Assembly (NCBI RefSeq): GCF_003047295.1
Contig: NZ_PZYZ01000001.1
Span: 124,001 to 188,000, forward strand
Length of the DNA stretch: 64,000 nt
Direction of reading: 5' to 3'
DNA from: Nocardioides sediminis
GTDB lineage: Bacteria; Actinomycetota; Actinomycetes; Propionibacteriales; Nocardioidaceae
The notes under the pieces are model-generated. The model worked only from the letters and a program-made list of their open reading frames with translations. It was not told the origin of the DNA and did no database searches. Below are positions 12,219-20,826 of the stretch, piece after piece. The position numbers and the translations under genes are program-made. Each line of letters begins with the position of its first letter. The stretch's first letter is position 1.

Positions 12219-12263
12219 GAGGCTCCTCCCACGTCGGGGTGCTGGTCGGGGTGGTGCGGGGAT

Positions 12264-12299
12264 CGAGCCGGGGCCCGGGTGGGCCCGGACCCCGGCTCG
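12264..12299 (-). terminator. Intercistronic hairpin 2 between gluB and gluC
   Basis: A 10-bp outer stem (12264-12273 with 12290-12299), extended by an inner 5-bp stem (12275-12279 with 12284-12288). Nearly the whole 36 nt is paired. Lies downstream of hairpin 1 on the transcript. Confidence 0.6.
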
Positions 12300-12315
12300 G
12301 GGCTTGTCAGCCTGT

Positions 12316-12339
12316 GGTCACCCGGCGGGCCGGGTGACC
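12316..12339 (-). terminator. Intercistronic hairpin 1 directly after gluB
   Basis: Perfect 10-bp stem (12316-12325 with 12330-12339) and a 4-nt loop, 8 bp after the gluB stop. A partial terminator or mRNA-stabilising hairpin that favours the binding-protein transcript. Confidence 0.65.
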
Positions 12340-12346
12340 GGCGAGG

Positions 12347-13228
12347 TCACTCGCAGGCGTCCATCTCGGGGAGCTCGGGCACCTCGACGCCCGAGGGGCC
12401 GAGCGTGGCGTTGAAGGCCTCCTCGTAGGTGCCGTCGTCGTACGCCTCGGTGATCGTGTCGACGATCCACTGGCACATCTCGGGGTAGTCCTGGGAGTAG
12501 CCGACGCCGATGTTCTCCTCGGAGAACTCCTCGCCGACGACCTTGAGCTCGCCCTCGTTCTGCGCGGCGTAGCCGGCGAGGATGGTGCCGTCGGTCGACA
12601 TGGCCTGGACGGTGCCGTCGAGGACCTTCTCCACGCACTCGGAGTAGGTGTCGAAGCCGACCGGCTTCATGCCCTCGGCCTTGACGTTCTCCAGCGAGGT
12701 GGAGCCGGTCACCGAGCAGACCTCCTGGCCGCTGAGGTCGTCGGTGGACTCGACGTCGCTGTCCTCCTTGACCAGCAGCTGCTGGCCGGTGACGAGGTAG
12801 GGGCCGGCCTGGCCGACGACCTGGCGACGCTCGTCGGTGATGGAGTACGACGCCAGCACGAGGTCGACGGTGCCGTCCTCGAGGAAGGGCTCGCGGTTGT
12901 CGGAGATGGTCTCGATCCACTCGACCTCGTCCTCGGCGATGCCGAGGTCGGCGGCGAGCACCTTGGCCATCTCGACGTCGAAGCCCGAGGGGATGTCGGA
13001 GGCCGCGTCCTTGAAGCCGAGGCCGGGCTGGTCGTACTTGACGCCGATCTTGACGGTGCCGGAGTCCGCCAGCTCCTTCATGCGGGTGCCGTCCTCGAAC
13101 TCCGAGGCGGCGTCCTCCTGGACCTCGACCTCGGCACCCTCGGTGTCGTCGCCGGCGTCGCCGCAGGCGGCCAGGCTGAGCGCCAGGCCGAGGCCCGCCA
13201 CCACTGCCTTGGTACGGATGAATCGCAT
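12347..13228 (-). CDS. gluB: Glutamate-type ABC transporter substrate-binding lipoprotein
   Basis: A 293-residue extracytoplasmic binding protein of the SBP_bac_3 family. It has a lipoprotein signal peptide with lipobox L-A-A-C (Cys22), then an acidic linker (about 24-48), then the binding fold with V-K-I-G-V-K-Y-D-Q-P-G, F-D-V-E-M-A-K and D-L-V-L-A-S-Y-S-I-T-D-E-R. These resemble GluB proteins of Corynebacterium and Streptomyces. Second gene of the operon, 31 bp after gluA. Confidence 0.9.
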   Translation of the reverse strand: MRFIRTKAVVAGLGLALSLAACGDAGDDTEGAEVEVQEDAASEFEDGTRMKELADSGTVKIGVKYDQPGLGFKDAASDIPSGFDVEMAKVLAADLGIAEDEVEWIETISDNREPFLEDGTVDLVLASYSITDERRQVVGQAGPYLVTGQQLLVKEDSDVESTDDLSGQEVCSVTGSTSLENVKAEGMKPVGFDTYSECVEKVLDGTVQAMSTDGTILAGYAAQNEGELKVVGEEFSEENIGVGYSQDYPEMCQWIVDTITEAYDDGTYEEAFNATLGPSGVEVPELPEMDACE

Positions 13229-13259
13229 TGCATCTCCCTCGTGTGTGTTGTGGGACTTC

Positions 13260-14042
13260 TCAGTGCTTGAGGATCTTGCCGAGGAAGTCCTTGGCGCGAT
13301 CCGACTGGGGGTTGGTGAAGAACTCCTCGGGGGTGTTCTCCTCGACGATCGCGCCGTCGGCCATGAAGACCACCCGGTCGGCCGCCGTGCGGGCGAAGCC
13401 CATCTCGTGGGTGACCACGACCATCGTCATGCCGCCCCGGGCGAGGTCGACCATGACGTCGAGGACCTCCTTGATCATCTCGGGGTCCAGCGCCGAGGTG
13501 GGCTCGTCGAAGAGCATCACCTTGGGCTGCATGGCCAGGGCGCGGGCGATCGCCACGCGCTGCTGCTGGCCGCCGGAGAGCTGCGCGGGGTACTTGTCGG
13601 CCTGGAGGCTGACGCCGACCCGGTCGAGGAGCTCGCGGGCCTTCTTCTCCGCCTCGTCCTTCTTCATGCCGCGGACCTTGATCGGGCCGAGCGTGACGTT
13701 CTGGAGGATCGTCTTGTGCGCGAAGAGGTTGAAGCTCTGGAAGACCATCCCGACCTCGGCGCGCAGCGCCGCGAGGGCCTTGCCCTCCTGGGGGAGCGGC
13801 TGGCCGTCGAGGGTGATGCTGCCGTTGTCGATCGTCTCGAGGCGGTTGATGGTGCGGCACAGGGTCGACTTGCCGGAGCCCGAGGGTCCGATCACCACGA
13901 CGACCTCGCCGCGGGTGACCGTGAGGTCGATGTCCTTGAGGGCCTGCATCTGGCCGAAGAACTTCTGAACGCCGTCGAGCACGACCAAGGGCTCACCCCG
14001 GCCGGCGCTGACGGAACCCGACCCCTGCTCCATCGTCGTCAT
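13260..14042 (-). CDS. gluA: Glutamate-type ABC transporter ATP-binding protein
   Basis: A 260-residue ATPase of the polar amino-acid uptake family. Walker A is GPSGSGKST, signature [15 protein letters not shown], Walker B VMLFDEP followed by TSALDPE, and the H-loop VVTHEMGFA. First gene of gluABCD. ATG 14042 lies only 35 bp after the GH16 gene on the same strand, with its own likely -10 just upstream. Confidence 0.92.
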   Translation of the reverse strand: MTTMEQGSGSVSAGRGEPLVVLDGVQKFFGQMQALKDIDLTVTRGEVVVVIGPSGSGKSTLCRTINRLETIDNGSITLDGQPLPQEGKALAALRAEVGMVFQSFNLFAHKTILQNVTLGPIKVRGMKKDEAEKKARELLDRVGVSLQADKYPAQLSGGQQQRVAIARALAMQPKVMLFDEPTSALDPEMIKEVLDVMVDLARGGMTMVVVTHEMGFARTAADRVVFMADGAIVEENTPEEFFTNPQSDRAKDFLGKILKH

Positions 14043-14050
14043 GAGCGCAA

Positions 14051-14056
14051 CCTATA
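14051..14056 (-). promoter_or_regulatory. Possible leaderless -10 of the gluABCD operon
   Basis: On the minus strand TATAGG ends 8 nt before the gluA ATG with no Shine-Dalgarno sequence. No convincing -35 is seen. Confidence 0.35.
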
Positions 14057-14077
14057 GGTCACCCGCCCTCGGTGCCA

Positions 14078-15319
14078 TCAGCGTCGCGCCGACGCACCCA
14101 ATCGTGACCGGTTCGAGGCCGAGCGGTCACGGGAGGCCGCCGACGTGGCGTCGTACACCCGGACCCAGTCGACCTGGGCGGAGTCGTCGTACTCGTCGCG
14201 GGTCAGGTGCCGCAGCTCGTAGTCGACCGCCTGCATCGAGAGGACGAGGTAGCTGTCGGCGTGCGAGACCGCGCCCCGCTCTCGGTAGTACTCGCGTCCG
14301 TCGACGCGGAAGACGTACTCCTCGGGCGTCCACTCCACGGAGAAGACGTGGAACCCGTCCCACCACTCCTCGTCCCGGTCGAGCACCCGGCGCGCCCGCG
14401 GGAACACGGCACCGAGCCGGGCCAGCTCCCACTCCGGGTCGTACCAGTGGATGAACGTGCCGATGGTGTCGCGTCCCGAGGGGCGCTCCCCGAAGTACTC
14501 CATGATGTCGATCTCGGTGCCGCCGGCGGGGTCGCCCCGCACGAACTCCCGGTCCCGGGGCAGCATCCAGAAGGCGGAGTGCATCCCGCGGGCGCGCTGG
14601 ACCTTGATGCGGGCGGCGATGATCCCGTGGCGGAAGAAGCGGGTGTGCTCGGTGGCGACCTGGGAGTAGAGGAAGTAGTCGTGCGTGCCCGAGCCGGTCG
14701 GGTGGGTGTAGGAGCAGGTCGTTCCGGCGAGGGCCGGGTCGGGCGCGATGCCGAGGTGGAGCACGCCGCCGGCCACGCGGCGGGCGGTCGCGTCGGACCG
14801 CCCGCAGGTGCGGGGCGCCCAGACGCTCTCGTGCATGCGGACCTGGTCGTTCCAGACCGATCCGTCGAGGGTGCTGCCGGAGAACGTGTCCTCGAAGGTC
14901 GTGCTCCACGGCTGTGTGCTGACCCGCCCGGTCCTTGCGGACGTCGTACGCCGGGTCGCGGCGACGCGGGCCCGGTAGACCCCGGGGCGCACGTCGAACG
15001 CGGCGGAGCCCGACCGGTCCTGGACCCCGGTCGCCACCGTGCGCCACCCGCGCCGGGTGTCGCGCTGCAGGGCCACGAGGTTCCCGGCACGGGCCGGCCG
15101 GAAGGTCGCGACCAACTGGCTGGTCCCCGGGGGTGCGGCCGTCGAGCGGCCGGGCTGGACGATCGGCGGGAGGGCGACGAGCGTGCCCGTGGTGGACTTC
15201 GCGGCCACGGCCGCTCGGCGCTCCGGGTGCTGCCCACCCGCAGGTGCCGCCGCCGAGAGCCCGCACAGGACCGAGCAGATGACCACCGCGTGTCGGGCGT
15301 GGTGCGCGGACGAAGGCAT
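14078..15319 (-). CDS. Secreted glycoside hydrolase family 16 protein
   Basis: A 413-residue secreted enzyme. The signal peptide spans about residues 1-29 and a fibronectin-like/linker region about 45-135. The GH16 domain spans about 143-395, with E-I-D-I-M-E at 269-274 matching the catalytic ExDxxE motif (nucleophile E269, acid/base E274). Conserved aromatics (M-H-S-A-F-W, F-H-V-F-S-V-E-W) agree with a laminarinase-like beta-glucanase, though exact specificity cannot be read. ATG 15319 is preferred over the frame start at 15364 because the signal peptide begins there. Same strand as the sugar dehydrogenase gene but separated by a strong terminator. Confidence 0.85.
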   Translation of the reverse strand: MPSSAHHARHAVVICSVLCGLSAAAPAGGQHPERRAAVAAKSTTGTLVALPPIVQPGRSTAAPPGTSQLVATFRPARAGNLVALQRDTRRGWRTVATGVQDRSGSAAFDVRPGVYRARVAATRRTTSARTGRVSTQPWSTTFEDTFSGSTLDGSVWNDQVRMHESVWAPRTCGRSDATARRVAGGVLHLGIAPDPALAGTTCSYTHPTGSGTHDYFLYSQVATEHTRFFRHGIIAARIKVQRARGMHSAFWMLPRDREFVRGDPAGGTEIDIMEYFGERPSGRDTIGTFIHWYDPEWELARLGAVFPRARRVLDRDEEWWDGFHVFSVEWTPEEYVFRVDGREYYRERGAVSHADSYLVLSMQAVDYELRHLTRDEYDDSAQVDWVRVYDATSAASRDRSASNRSRLGASARR

Positions 15320-15478
15320 CGAGCCTCCAGCGGGGGATGCGTGCGGGACCGGTCTCCCGCCCACGTCCGCCCAGCATGATCCGTCCGCGGACCGGGCCCC
15401 TCGGTCGGCGGAGCGGGATGACCAAATTCGGTGACCCCGTCGCGACCTGCGCCTCCCGACGACGCCGTCCGGACGGCA

Positions 15479-15513
15479 CTCCGGGGTGCAGGCGTGGTGC
15501 CTGCACCCCGGAG
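15479..15513 (-). terminator. Strong terminator after the sugar dehydrogenase-LamG gene
   Basis: Perfect 15-bp stem (15479-15493 with 15499-15513) and a 5-nt loop, 36 bp downstream of the stop on the minus strand. It separates this gene from the GH16 gene. Confidence 0.8.
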
Positions 15514-15548
15514 CGGGTGGTGTCCGCGTCCCTACGCGCGGACGGTGG

Positions 15549-17837
15549 TCACCGCAGCAGGCGGCGGTACTGCCGGGCGACCTCGGACGCGGAGGCCACG
15601 TCGTCGAGGAACATCAGCCCGTCCATGCGGCAGTTGCACGGGTTGCGCTGCGACCCGTCCTGCGGAAAGGAGCCGCCGATCTTGATGCCGCGCGGGTTGG
15701 TCGGCGACGTCCCGGTCCCGTCGACCTGCCAGGGGTCGCCAGGGTTGGTGTAGAAGCCGTCGACGGCCTCGCCGTTGCGGTAGAGCGCCATCGTGCCGGC
15801 GGTGTAGTCGAACGTCGCGGCCAGGTGCACCCACTCCCCGGCCGGCAGCAGCTCCTGCCAGGGGGCGGTGGCCGCGAAGGTCTGCGACGAGCCGGTGTCG
15901 AGACGCCGGCCGAGCGCGACGAGCTTGAGCTCGCCGTTGACGTTGATCAGCTCGAGCAGGGCGCGGACGCCGTGCCCGTCGGAGTTGCCGGACAGCACGC
16001 CGGCGAGACCGATCGCGTTGAAGCCCGCCGTCGGGTTGGTGCCGTCCATCTTGAACCAGCCCATCACGGTGATGCCCTCGGCGCCGGCGAACCGCGACAG
16101 GGAGGCCACGCCGTCGGCGTCGTTCTCGTAGACCCCGGCCTTCCACGGCGTGCCGGTCGGCGACTCCGCGGAGCTGTGCAGCTGGAGGGCGTTGTTGGAG
16201 CCCGGGTGGGCGCCGTCGTCCACCCGCATCTGCTCGCCGCCGTTGACCAGCCGGATCAGCGTCCGGCTCGGCCCCTGGTCCACCTCGTAGGAGTCGTTGG
16301 CGGCGAAGGGGTGCTCGAAGTCGTACGCCGCCACGACGTTGTCCGCGAGCGCCGGCTCGACGTCCTGGGGCCACGGGGCCCGCGTGGTGTCGACGACCTT
16401 CCAGATCATCCCGTTGGCCTTGGCCAGCAGGTAGAGGTTGCGGTCGTCGTCGGTGCCGAAGCGGAGGTCGACGCGGCCGTCGCCGACGAAGTCCGACATC
16501 CGCATCCGGGTGCCGGAGGTGTCGAAGAGCTGCATCTCGTGGACGGTCGCCTCGCGCTCGGAGTCGTCGCGCATGTGGGCGGCGGTCGAGTAGTAGACCT
16601 CTCCCTTGACGAGGTCGCCGAAGACGTACTTGCCCTTGAGGCCGGGCAGGTCGCCCCGGTGCACGTGGCCCCCGGAGATGGCGTGGCCCGAGTCGGAGTT
16701 GCAGCCCCAGTTGGCCGGCGTCTCGTGCGCGTAGGACGCGACCGGGAAGTCGTAGCCCTTCGCGGCCTGCTCCTCGGTCATCGGGTCGAGGCGGCACTGG
16801 GTGTCGTTCTGGTAGTCCAGGCGCGACTCGACGTCCGGCCAGCCGAAGTCGTCGCCGCGGTCGACCTCGTAGACGGCCTCGATGGCCCGCTGGCCGATGT
16901 GGCCGAGGAACATCTCGTGCTTGCCCTCCGCGTCCCAGCTGAACCGGTGCGGGTCGCGCATGCCGATCGCCCAGATCTCACCGAGCGCGCCGGGCTCGTC
17001 GACGTACGGGTTGGTCTCGGGCACGCCGTACTGGCCGTTGCCGGAGTCGGTGCCTGCCGGGTCGATGCGCAGGATCTTGCCGGACGGGTCGGACAGCCGC
17101 TGGGGGATGTCGCTCTCGACGCCGTACCCACCGTCGCCGACCGCGAGGTAGAGCAGGCCGTAGTCGTCGTCACCCGGCTCGGCGGTCGGGTTGAAGTCGA
17201 TCTGCTGGATGGCGTGGATCTGCGAGGCGAACCGGTAGCGGAACAGCTCACGACGGGTGCCCTCGAAGCTGTCGGCGGCCGGGTCGTCGGCGGTCCACTC
17301 GGTGACGACGCTCTGCACGCCGCTGGAGCGGAGCGGCTGGCCGGGGTAGGTCTGCTCGCCGGGAGCCGTCGGGTTCTCGGTGTGCGTCGTGTAGAACTTC
17401 CCGTTGTCCTCGAACTCGGGGTGGAAGGTCACGAAGCCGAAGCCCGAGCCCAGGCCGCGCCAGGCCAGGAACTCCGGGAACTGGGCCTTGACGTCGAGGT
17501 AGACCGACGGTTGGCGGTCCTCGAGGAAGTAGAGCCGGCCGTTGAGGTCCGGGACGTAGAGCCGGTCCGAGCCGTCGGGCAGCTCGCCGACGTGGTTGAT
17601 GCGGTTGTGCCGCGTGCCGATGCGGACGTCGGTCCAGGGACCGTTGGGCGTCGACGCCGGCAGCTGGGCGTACTCCTCGAGCACGAGCCCGAGGGTGGAG
17701 GGGAGCGGGTCGGGCGGGATCGGGGGTGCGCCGGGCCCGGAGGGGTCCTGCGCGGTGGCCGGGGTGGCCAGGGGGGAGAGAGCCGCTGCCATCAGTGAAG
17801 TGGTGGCGGCAGCGACCCACCAGCGTGTCGTTCGCAT
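15549..17837 (-). CDS. Secreted sugar dehydrogenase-like beta-propeller (GSDH) with C-terminal LamG domain
   Basis: A 762-residue secreted protein with a signal peptide (about 1-29). The N-terminal two thirds match the glucose/sorbosone dehydrogenase propeller: L-Y-L-A-V-G-D-G-G-Y-G, K-I-L-R-I-D-P-A-G and I-W-A-I-G-M-R-D-P-H-R. These enzymes oxidise sugars with PQQ or act as lectin-like relatives. The C-terminal quarter (about 510-760) is a LamG/concanavalin A-like domain (V-M-G-W-F-K-M-D-G, W-V-H-L-A-A-T-F-D, M-A-L-Y-R-N-G). Such fusions act outside the membrane on polysaccharide or sugar. PQQ synthesis genes are not in the window, so catalysis is not proven. It starts at ATG 17837. Confidence 0.82.
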   Translation of the reverse strand: MRTTRWWVAAATTSLMAAALSPLATPATAQDPSGPGAPPIPPDPLPSTLGLVLEEYAQLPASTPNGPWTDVRIGTRHNRINHVGELPDGSDRLYVPDLNGRLYFLEDRQPSVYLDVKAQFPEFLAWRGLGSGFGFVTFHPEFEDNGKFYTTHTENPTAPGEQTYPGQPLRSSGVQSVVTEWTADDPAADSFEGTRRELFRYRFASQIHAIQQIDFNPTAEPGDDDYGLLYLAVGDGGYGVESDIPQRLSDPSGKILRIDPAGTDSGNGQYGVPETNPYVDEPGALGEIWAIGMRDPHRFSWDAEGKHEMFLGHIGQRAIEAVYEVDRGDDFGWPDVESRLDYQNDTQCRLDPMTEEQAAKGYDFPVASYAHETPANWGCNSDSGHAISGGHVHRGDLPGLKGKYVFGDLVKGEVYYSTAAHMRDDSEREATVHEMQLFDTSGTRMRMSDFVGDGRVDLRFGTDDDRNLYLLAKANGMIWKVVDTTRAPWPQDVEPALADNVVAAYDFEHPFAANDSYEVDQGPSRTLIRLVNGGEQMRVDDGAHPGSNNALQLHSSAESPTGTPWKAGVYENDADGVASLSRFAGAEGITVMGWFKMDGTNPTAGFNAIGLAGVLSGNSDGHGVRALLELINVNGELKLVALGRRLDTGSSQTFAATAPWQELLPAGEWVHLAATFDYTAGTMALYRNGEAVDGFYTNPGDPWQVDGTGTSPTNPRGIKIGGSFPQDGSQRNPCNCRMDGLMFLDDVASASEVARQYRRLLR

Positions 17838-17911
17838 GGGCTGTCCCTACTGTTGTGGTGGTTGGAGACAACTGCTGCCGCGGTTTCCTTGGCCGGGGCC
17901 GTGGCAGCCCT

Positions 17912-17946
17912 CGTCGGTCCCCCGACCGTGGGTCAGGGGACCGACG
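17912..17946 (-). terminator. Hairpin terminator after the LamG-like secreted gene
   Basis: Perfect 11-bp stem (17912-17922 with 17936-17946) and a 13-nt loop, 16 bp after the stop of the upstream minus-strand gene and before the dehydrogenase gene. Confidence 0.7.
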
Positions 17947-17961
17947 GGGATCAGGAGACGG

Positions 17962-18672
17962 TCACGAGACCGTGCCGACCGCGCGGAAGTGCCGCGCGCG
18001 GCCGTAGTTGTCGAACGAGCCGAAACCGACCCGCCCGCCGGAGAAGGTGGTGTCCGTCGCGGTCATCAGGGGCTCGCTCGCCCCGTCGACGTACGCCGCG
18101 ATCTCGCCGCTGTCGGCGTCGTACCGCACGCGTACGTCGTGCCACTCGGCGTCTGTCACCGCGGGGGGAGCGCCCACCGAGCCGTTCCACTGGTCGTCGA
18201 TGCGGCGCCGGTCGGCGTTGTCGACCACGAAGATCCCGTTGTGGGGATAGATGGTGTTGTCCTGCGAGAAGTGCGCGTAGTAGAAGCGCTTCGGCCCCTG
18301 GTAGTTCCACACGATGATGACGTCGCGGTTGTTGACGCTCACCGGCTCGTCGAGCCGGACCTCGGCCCGGACGTCGACGTCGGCGAGCTCGGGACCCTTC
18401 GTGACGACGGCGTACTCGAACGGACGCCGGACACCGTCGTCGGGGTTGGTGCCCGCGCGGGTCAGCACGAGCTCGTTGCCCTCGTAGGCCCACAGCTCGT
18501 CGGTCACCGGGTCCCAGTGCTGCAGGGTGGCCGGTGCCACGACGTGGACCTGCTCGGGTCCGGCGTCCACCGTCCCCGGGGGGAAGGCCCCCGCCGGCAC
18601 GGCCGATCCCAGGGCCAGCGCCCCGGTGACGATGCTCAGGGCGAGCGCGGTCGCCCTCCGTGTGTGCTGCAT
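17962..18672 (-). CDS. Secreted LamG/DUF1080-like (concanavalin A-fold) protein
   Basis: A 236-residue secreted protein with a signal peptide (about 1-29). The rest looks like a single beta-sandwich of the LamG / 3-keto-disaccharide hydrolase (DUF1080) type: D-V-R-A-E-V-R-L-D-E, G-I-F-V-V-D-N-A, W-H-D-V-R-V-R-Y-D, G-E-I-A-A-Y-V-D-G and G-R-V-G-F-G-S-F-D-N. Some DUF1080 proteins hydrolyse 3-keto-glycosides made by Gfo/Idh enzymes, and such an enzyme is encoded upstream. A catalytic role is not demonstrable from sequence. 61 bp after the isomerase gene, so it may be the last gene of the big operon. Confidence 0.65.
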   Translation of the reverse strand: MQHTRRATALALSIVTGALALGSAVPAGAFPPGTVDAGPEQVHVVAPATLQHWDPVTDELWAYEGNELVLTRAGTNPDDGVRRPFEYAVVTKGPELADVDVRAEVRLDEPVSVNNRDVIIVWNYQGPKRFYYAHFSQDNTIYPHNGIFVVDNADRRRIDDQWNGSVGAPPAVTDAEWHDVRVRYDADSGEIAAYVDGASEPLMTATDTTFSGGRVGFGSFDNYGRARHFRAVGTVS

Positions 18673-18733
18673 GTGCTCACGTCCTTCCGAGTTGGTGTGA
18701 GTGGTTGCGACGGTGCGCTCGGCGAGCAGAGGG

Positions 18734-19645
18734 TCAGAGGTGCGGCTCCACGAGCTCGACGTAGCGGCGGGCGAGGGTGGCCACCACGGCGCTGCCCTCG
18801 GCGGCCCAGACGTCGGCGTTGAAGATCTCGACCTCGACGTCGCCGCGGTAGCCGGCGGCGGCGACGCAGGCGGTGAGGTGGCCGAAGTCGATGTGGCCGT
18901 CGCCCATCATCCCGCGCGAGAGCAGGGCGTCCGGCGGGAGCGGGGTGATCCACTCGCAGACCTGGTACGACGCGATGCGCGCTCCCGCGCGGGCGACCTG
19001 CTCCTCGACGCCGGGCTCCCACCACACGTGGAACGTGTCGACGACGACGCCGACGGCCTCGACCGGGAGCGGCTCGGCCATGTCGAGCGCCTGCGCGAGC
19101 GTGGAGACCACGCCGCGGTCGGCGGCGAAGATCGGGTGCATCGGCTCGATCGCCAGCCGGACGCCGACGTCGAGGGCGTGCGGCACGAGCGCCTCGACCG
19201 CGGCTGCGGCCCGGGCTCGCGCGCCGACGAGGTCGCGGTCGCCGGCGGGCAGCCCGCCGGGGACGAGCACCAGGCAGGGGGCGCCGAGCTCCGCGGCCTC
19301 GTCGAGGGCGCGCCGGTTGTCGTCGTGGCGCTCGGCGCGGGAGAGGTCGCCTGCGCCCGTGAAGAACCCGCCGCGGCAGACCGACGAGACCCGCAGGCCG
19401 GCGTCGCGCAGCCAGCGGGCTGCCGTGGTGACGCCGACCTCCTGGACCGGCTCGCGCCACGCGCCGATCGCGGGCAGGCCCGCGGCGACGCAGCCGTCGA
19501 TGGCCTCGCGCAGCGACCACCCGTCCACGGTCTTCTGGTTGAGGGACAGCCGCGCGAGGCGCGGGTCGCCGGGCGCGGGGGTGGGCGTGCGGGCGGGGGC
19601 GCCGCTGGGCACGTCGACCTCGGTCAGGGTCTTCGTCGTGGTCAT
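18734..19645 (-). CDS. Sugar phosphate isomerase/epimerase-type TIM barrel protein
   Basis: A 303-residue AP_endonuc_2/xylose-isomerase-like barrel. Metal ligands of the family are visible: E in I-E-P-M-H-P-I-F, D in V-V-V-D-T-F-H-V-W-W, H in G-D-G-H-I-D-F, and E in V-E-V-E-I-F-N. Related enzymes isomerise, epimerise or beta-eliminate (keto)sugars. ATG 19645 overlaps the DUF993 stop (ATGA). Eighth and last tightly coupled gene of the liv-type operon. The partner genes suggest it acts on the product of the Gfo/Idh dehydrogenase. Confidence 0.85.
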   Translation of the reverse strand: MTTTKTLTEVDVPSGAPARTPTPAPGDPRLARLSLNQKTVDGWSLREAIDGCVAAGLPAIGAWREPVQEVGVTTAARWLRDAGLRVSSVCRGGFFTGAGDLSRAERHDDNRRALDEAAELGAPCLVLVPGGLPAGDRDLVGARARAAAAVEALVPHALDVGVRLAIEPMHPIFAADRGVVSTLAQALDMAEPLPVEAVGVVVDTFHVWWEPGVEEQVARAGARIASYQVCEWITPLPPDALLSRGMMGDGHIDFGHLTACVAAAGYRGDVEVEIFNADVWAAEGSAVVATLARRYVELVEPHL

Positions 19646-20826
19646 CGCGTGACCCCGGCGCCCTCGAGCCACACGCCGAGGCGGTGCGCGGCCAGCTCGG
19701 GGTCGGGCAGCAGCCGGGCCTCGTTGGCGAGCTCGAAGAGCCGGCCGAGGTGCACCGCGCTGCGCGCCGACTGCAGGCCGCCGACCATCGTGAAGCCGGG
19801 CTGGTGGCCGCTGAGCCACGACACGAACGCGATCCCGGTCTTGTAGTGGTAGGTGGGCGCCTCGAAGACGTGGCGCGAGAGCGGGAGCGTCGGCGCCATC
19901 TCCGCGTCGTACGTCGCGAGGTCGCCCTCGTCGAGCGCCGCCAGCGCCGCCGAGGCCGCGGGCGCGATCGCCGCGAAGGCACCGAGCAGGGCGTCGGAGT
20001 GGTGCGTGCCGTCGCCGCGGATCAGCTCGGGGTAGTTGAAGTCGTCGCCGGTGTAGAGGCGCACCCCGGCCGGCAGGGCGGCGCGCAGGCCCACCTCGTG
20101 CTCGGCGGACAGCAGCGACACCTTGACCCCGTCCACCTTGTCCGCGTGGGCGCGGACCAGGTCGAGGAAGGTCGCGGTGGCGGCGTCGACGTCGGTGCTG
20201 CCCCAGTAGCCGCGCAGCTGCGGGTCGAACGCCTCGCCGAGCCAGTGCAGCACGACGGGCTCGCGCACCTGGCGGAGCACCGCGTCGTAGACCGAGAGGT
20301 AGTCGTCGGGGGTCCTGGCCAGGGCGGCGAGGTGGCGGGAGGCCATCACGATGACCTGCGACCCGCACGACTCGACGTACGCCACCTGCTCGAGGTAGGC
20401 CTCGCGCACGTCGGCGAGGGAGCGCACGTCGGTGACGTGGTCGGTGCCGGCCCCGGACGCGATCCGGGCGCCGTGCTCGCGGGCCTGCTCGGCGCTGCGC
20501 CGGACGAGCTCCTGCACGGCCGGCCAGTCGAGGCCCATGTTGCGCTGGGCGGTGTCCATCGCCTCGGCGACGCCGAACCCGTAGGAGAACAGGTGGGCCC
20601 GGAAGGCCAGGGTCGCGTCCCAGTCGACGACGGCCGGGGCGCCCGGGACGTTCTCCCCGAGCGGGTCGGCGACGACGTGCGCGGCGGCGAAGACCACCCG
20701 GCTGGTGGGGCCGCCGGGTCGCTGCTGCCACGCACGGGGCTCACGGAGCTCCACCTCGCGCCACCTGCCGTCGGGTCCCGGGAGCGCGACGGTGGAGCGG
20801 CGCAGGGTGGTGGAGGCCGCGGTCAT
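19642..20826 (-). CDS. DUF993 family protein (dihydrodipicolinate synthase/aldolase-like)
   Basis: A 394-residue protein of the DUF993 family, distantly related to class I aldolases of the DHDPS/NAL superfamily. The region D-K-V-D-G-V-K-V-S-L-L-S has K235 where that superfamily carries its Schiff-base lysine, preceded by the barrel strand P-V-V-L-H-W-L-G. The family is found beside Gfo/Idh and TIM-barrel genes in sugar catabolic loci. Its reaction is not established as far as I know. A retro-aldol or dehydratase step on a keto-sugar is the best inference. Start and stop overlap both neighbours by 4 nt. Confidence 0.8.
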   Translation of the reverse strand: MTAASTTLRRSTVALPGPDGRWREVELREPRAWQQRPGGPTSRVVFAAAHVVADPLGENVPGAPAVVDWDATLAFRAHLFSYGFGVAEAMDTAQRNMGLDWPAVQELVRRSAEQAREHGARIASGAGTDHVTDVRSLADVREAYLEQVAYVESCGSQVIVMASRHLAALARTPDDYLSVYDAVLRQVREPVVLHWLGEAFDPQLRGYWGSTDVDAATATFLDLVRAHADKVDGVKVSLLSAEHEVGLRAALPAGVRLYTGDDFNYPELIRGDGTHHSDALLGAFAAIAPAASAALAALDEGDLATYDAEMAPTLPLSRHVFEAPTYHYKTGIAFVSWLSGHQPGFTMVGGLQSARSAVHLGRLFELANEARLLPDPELAAHRLGVWLEGAGVTR

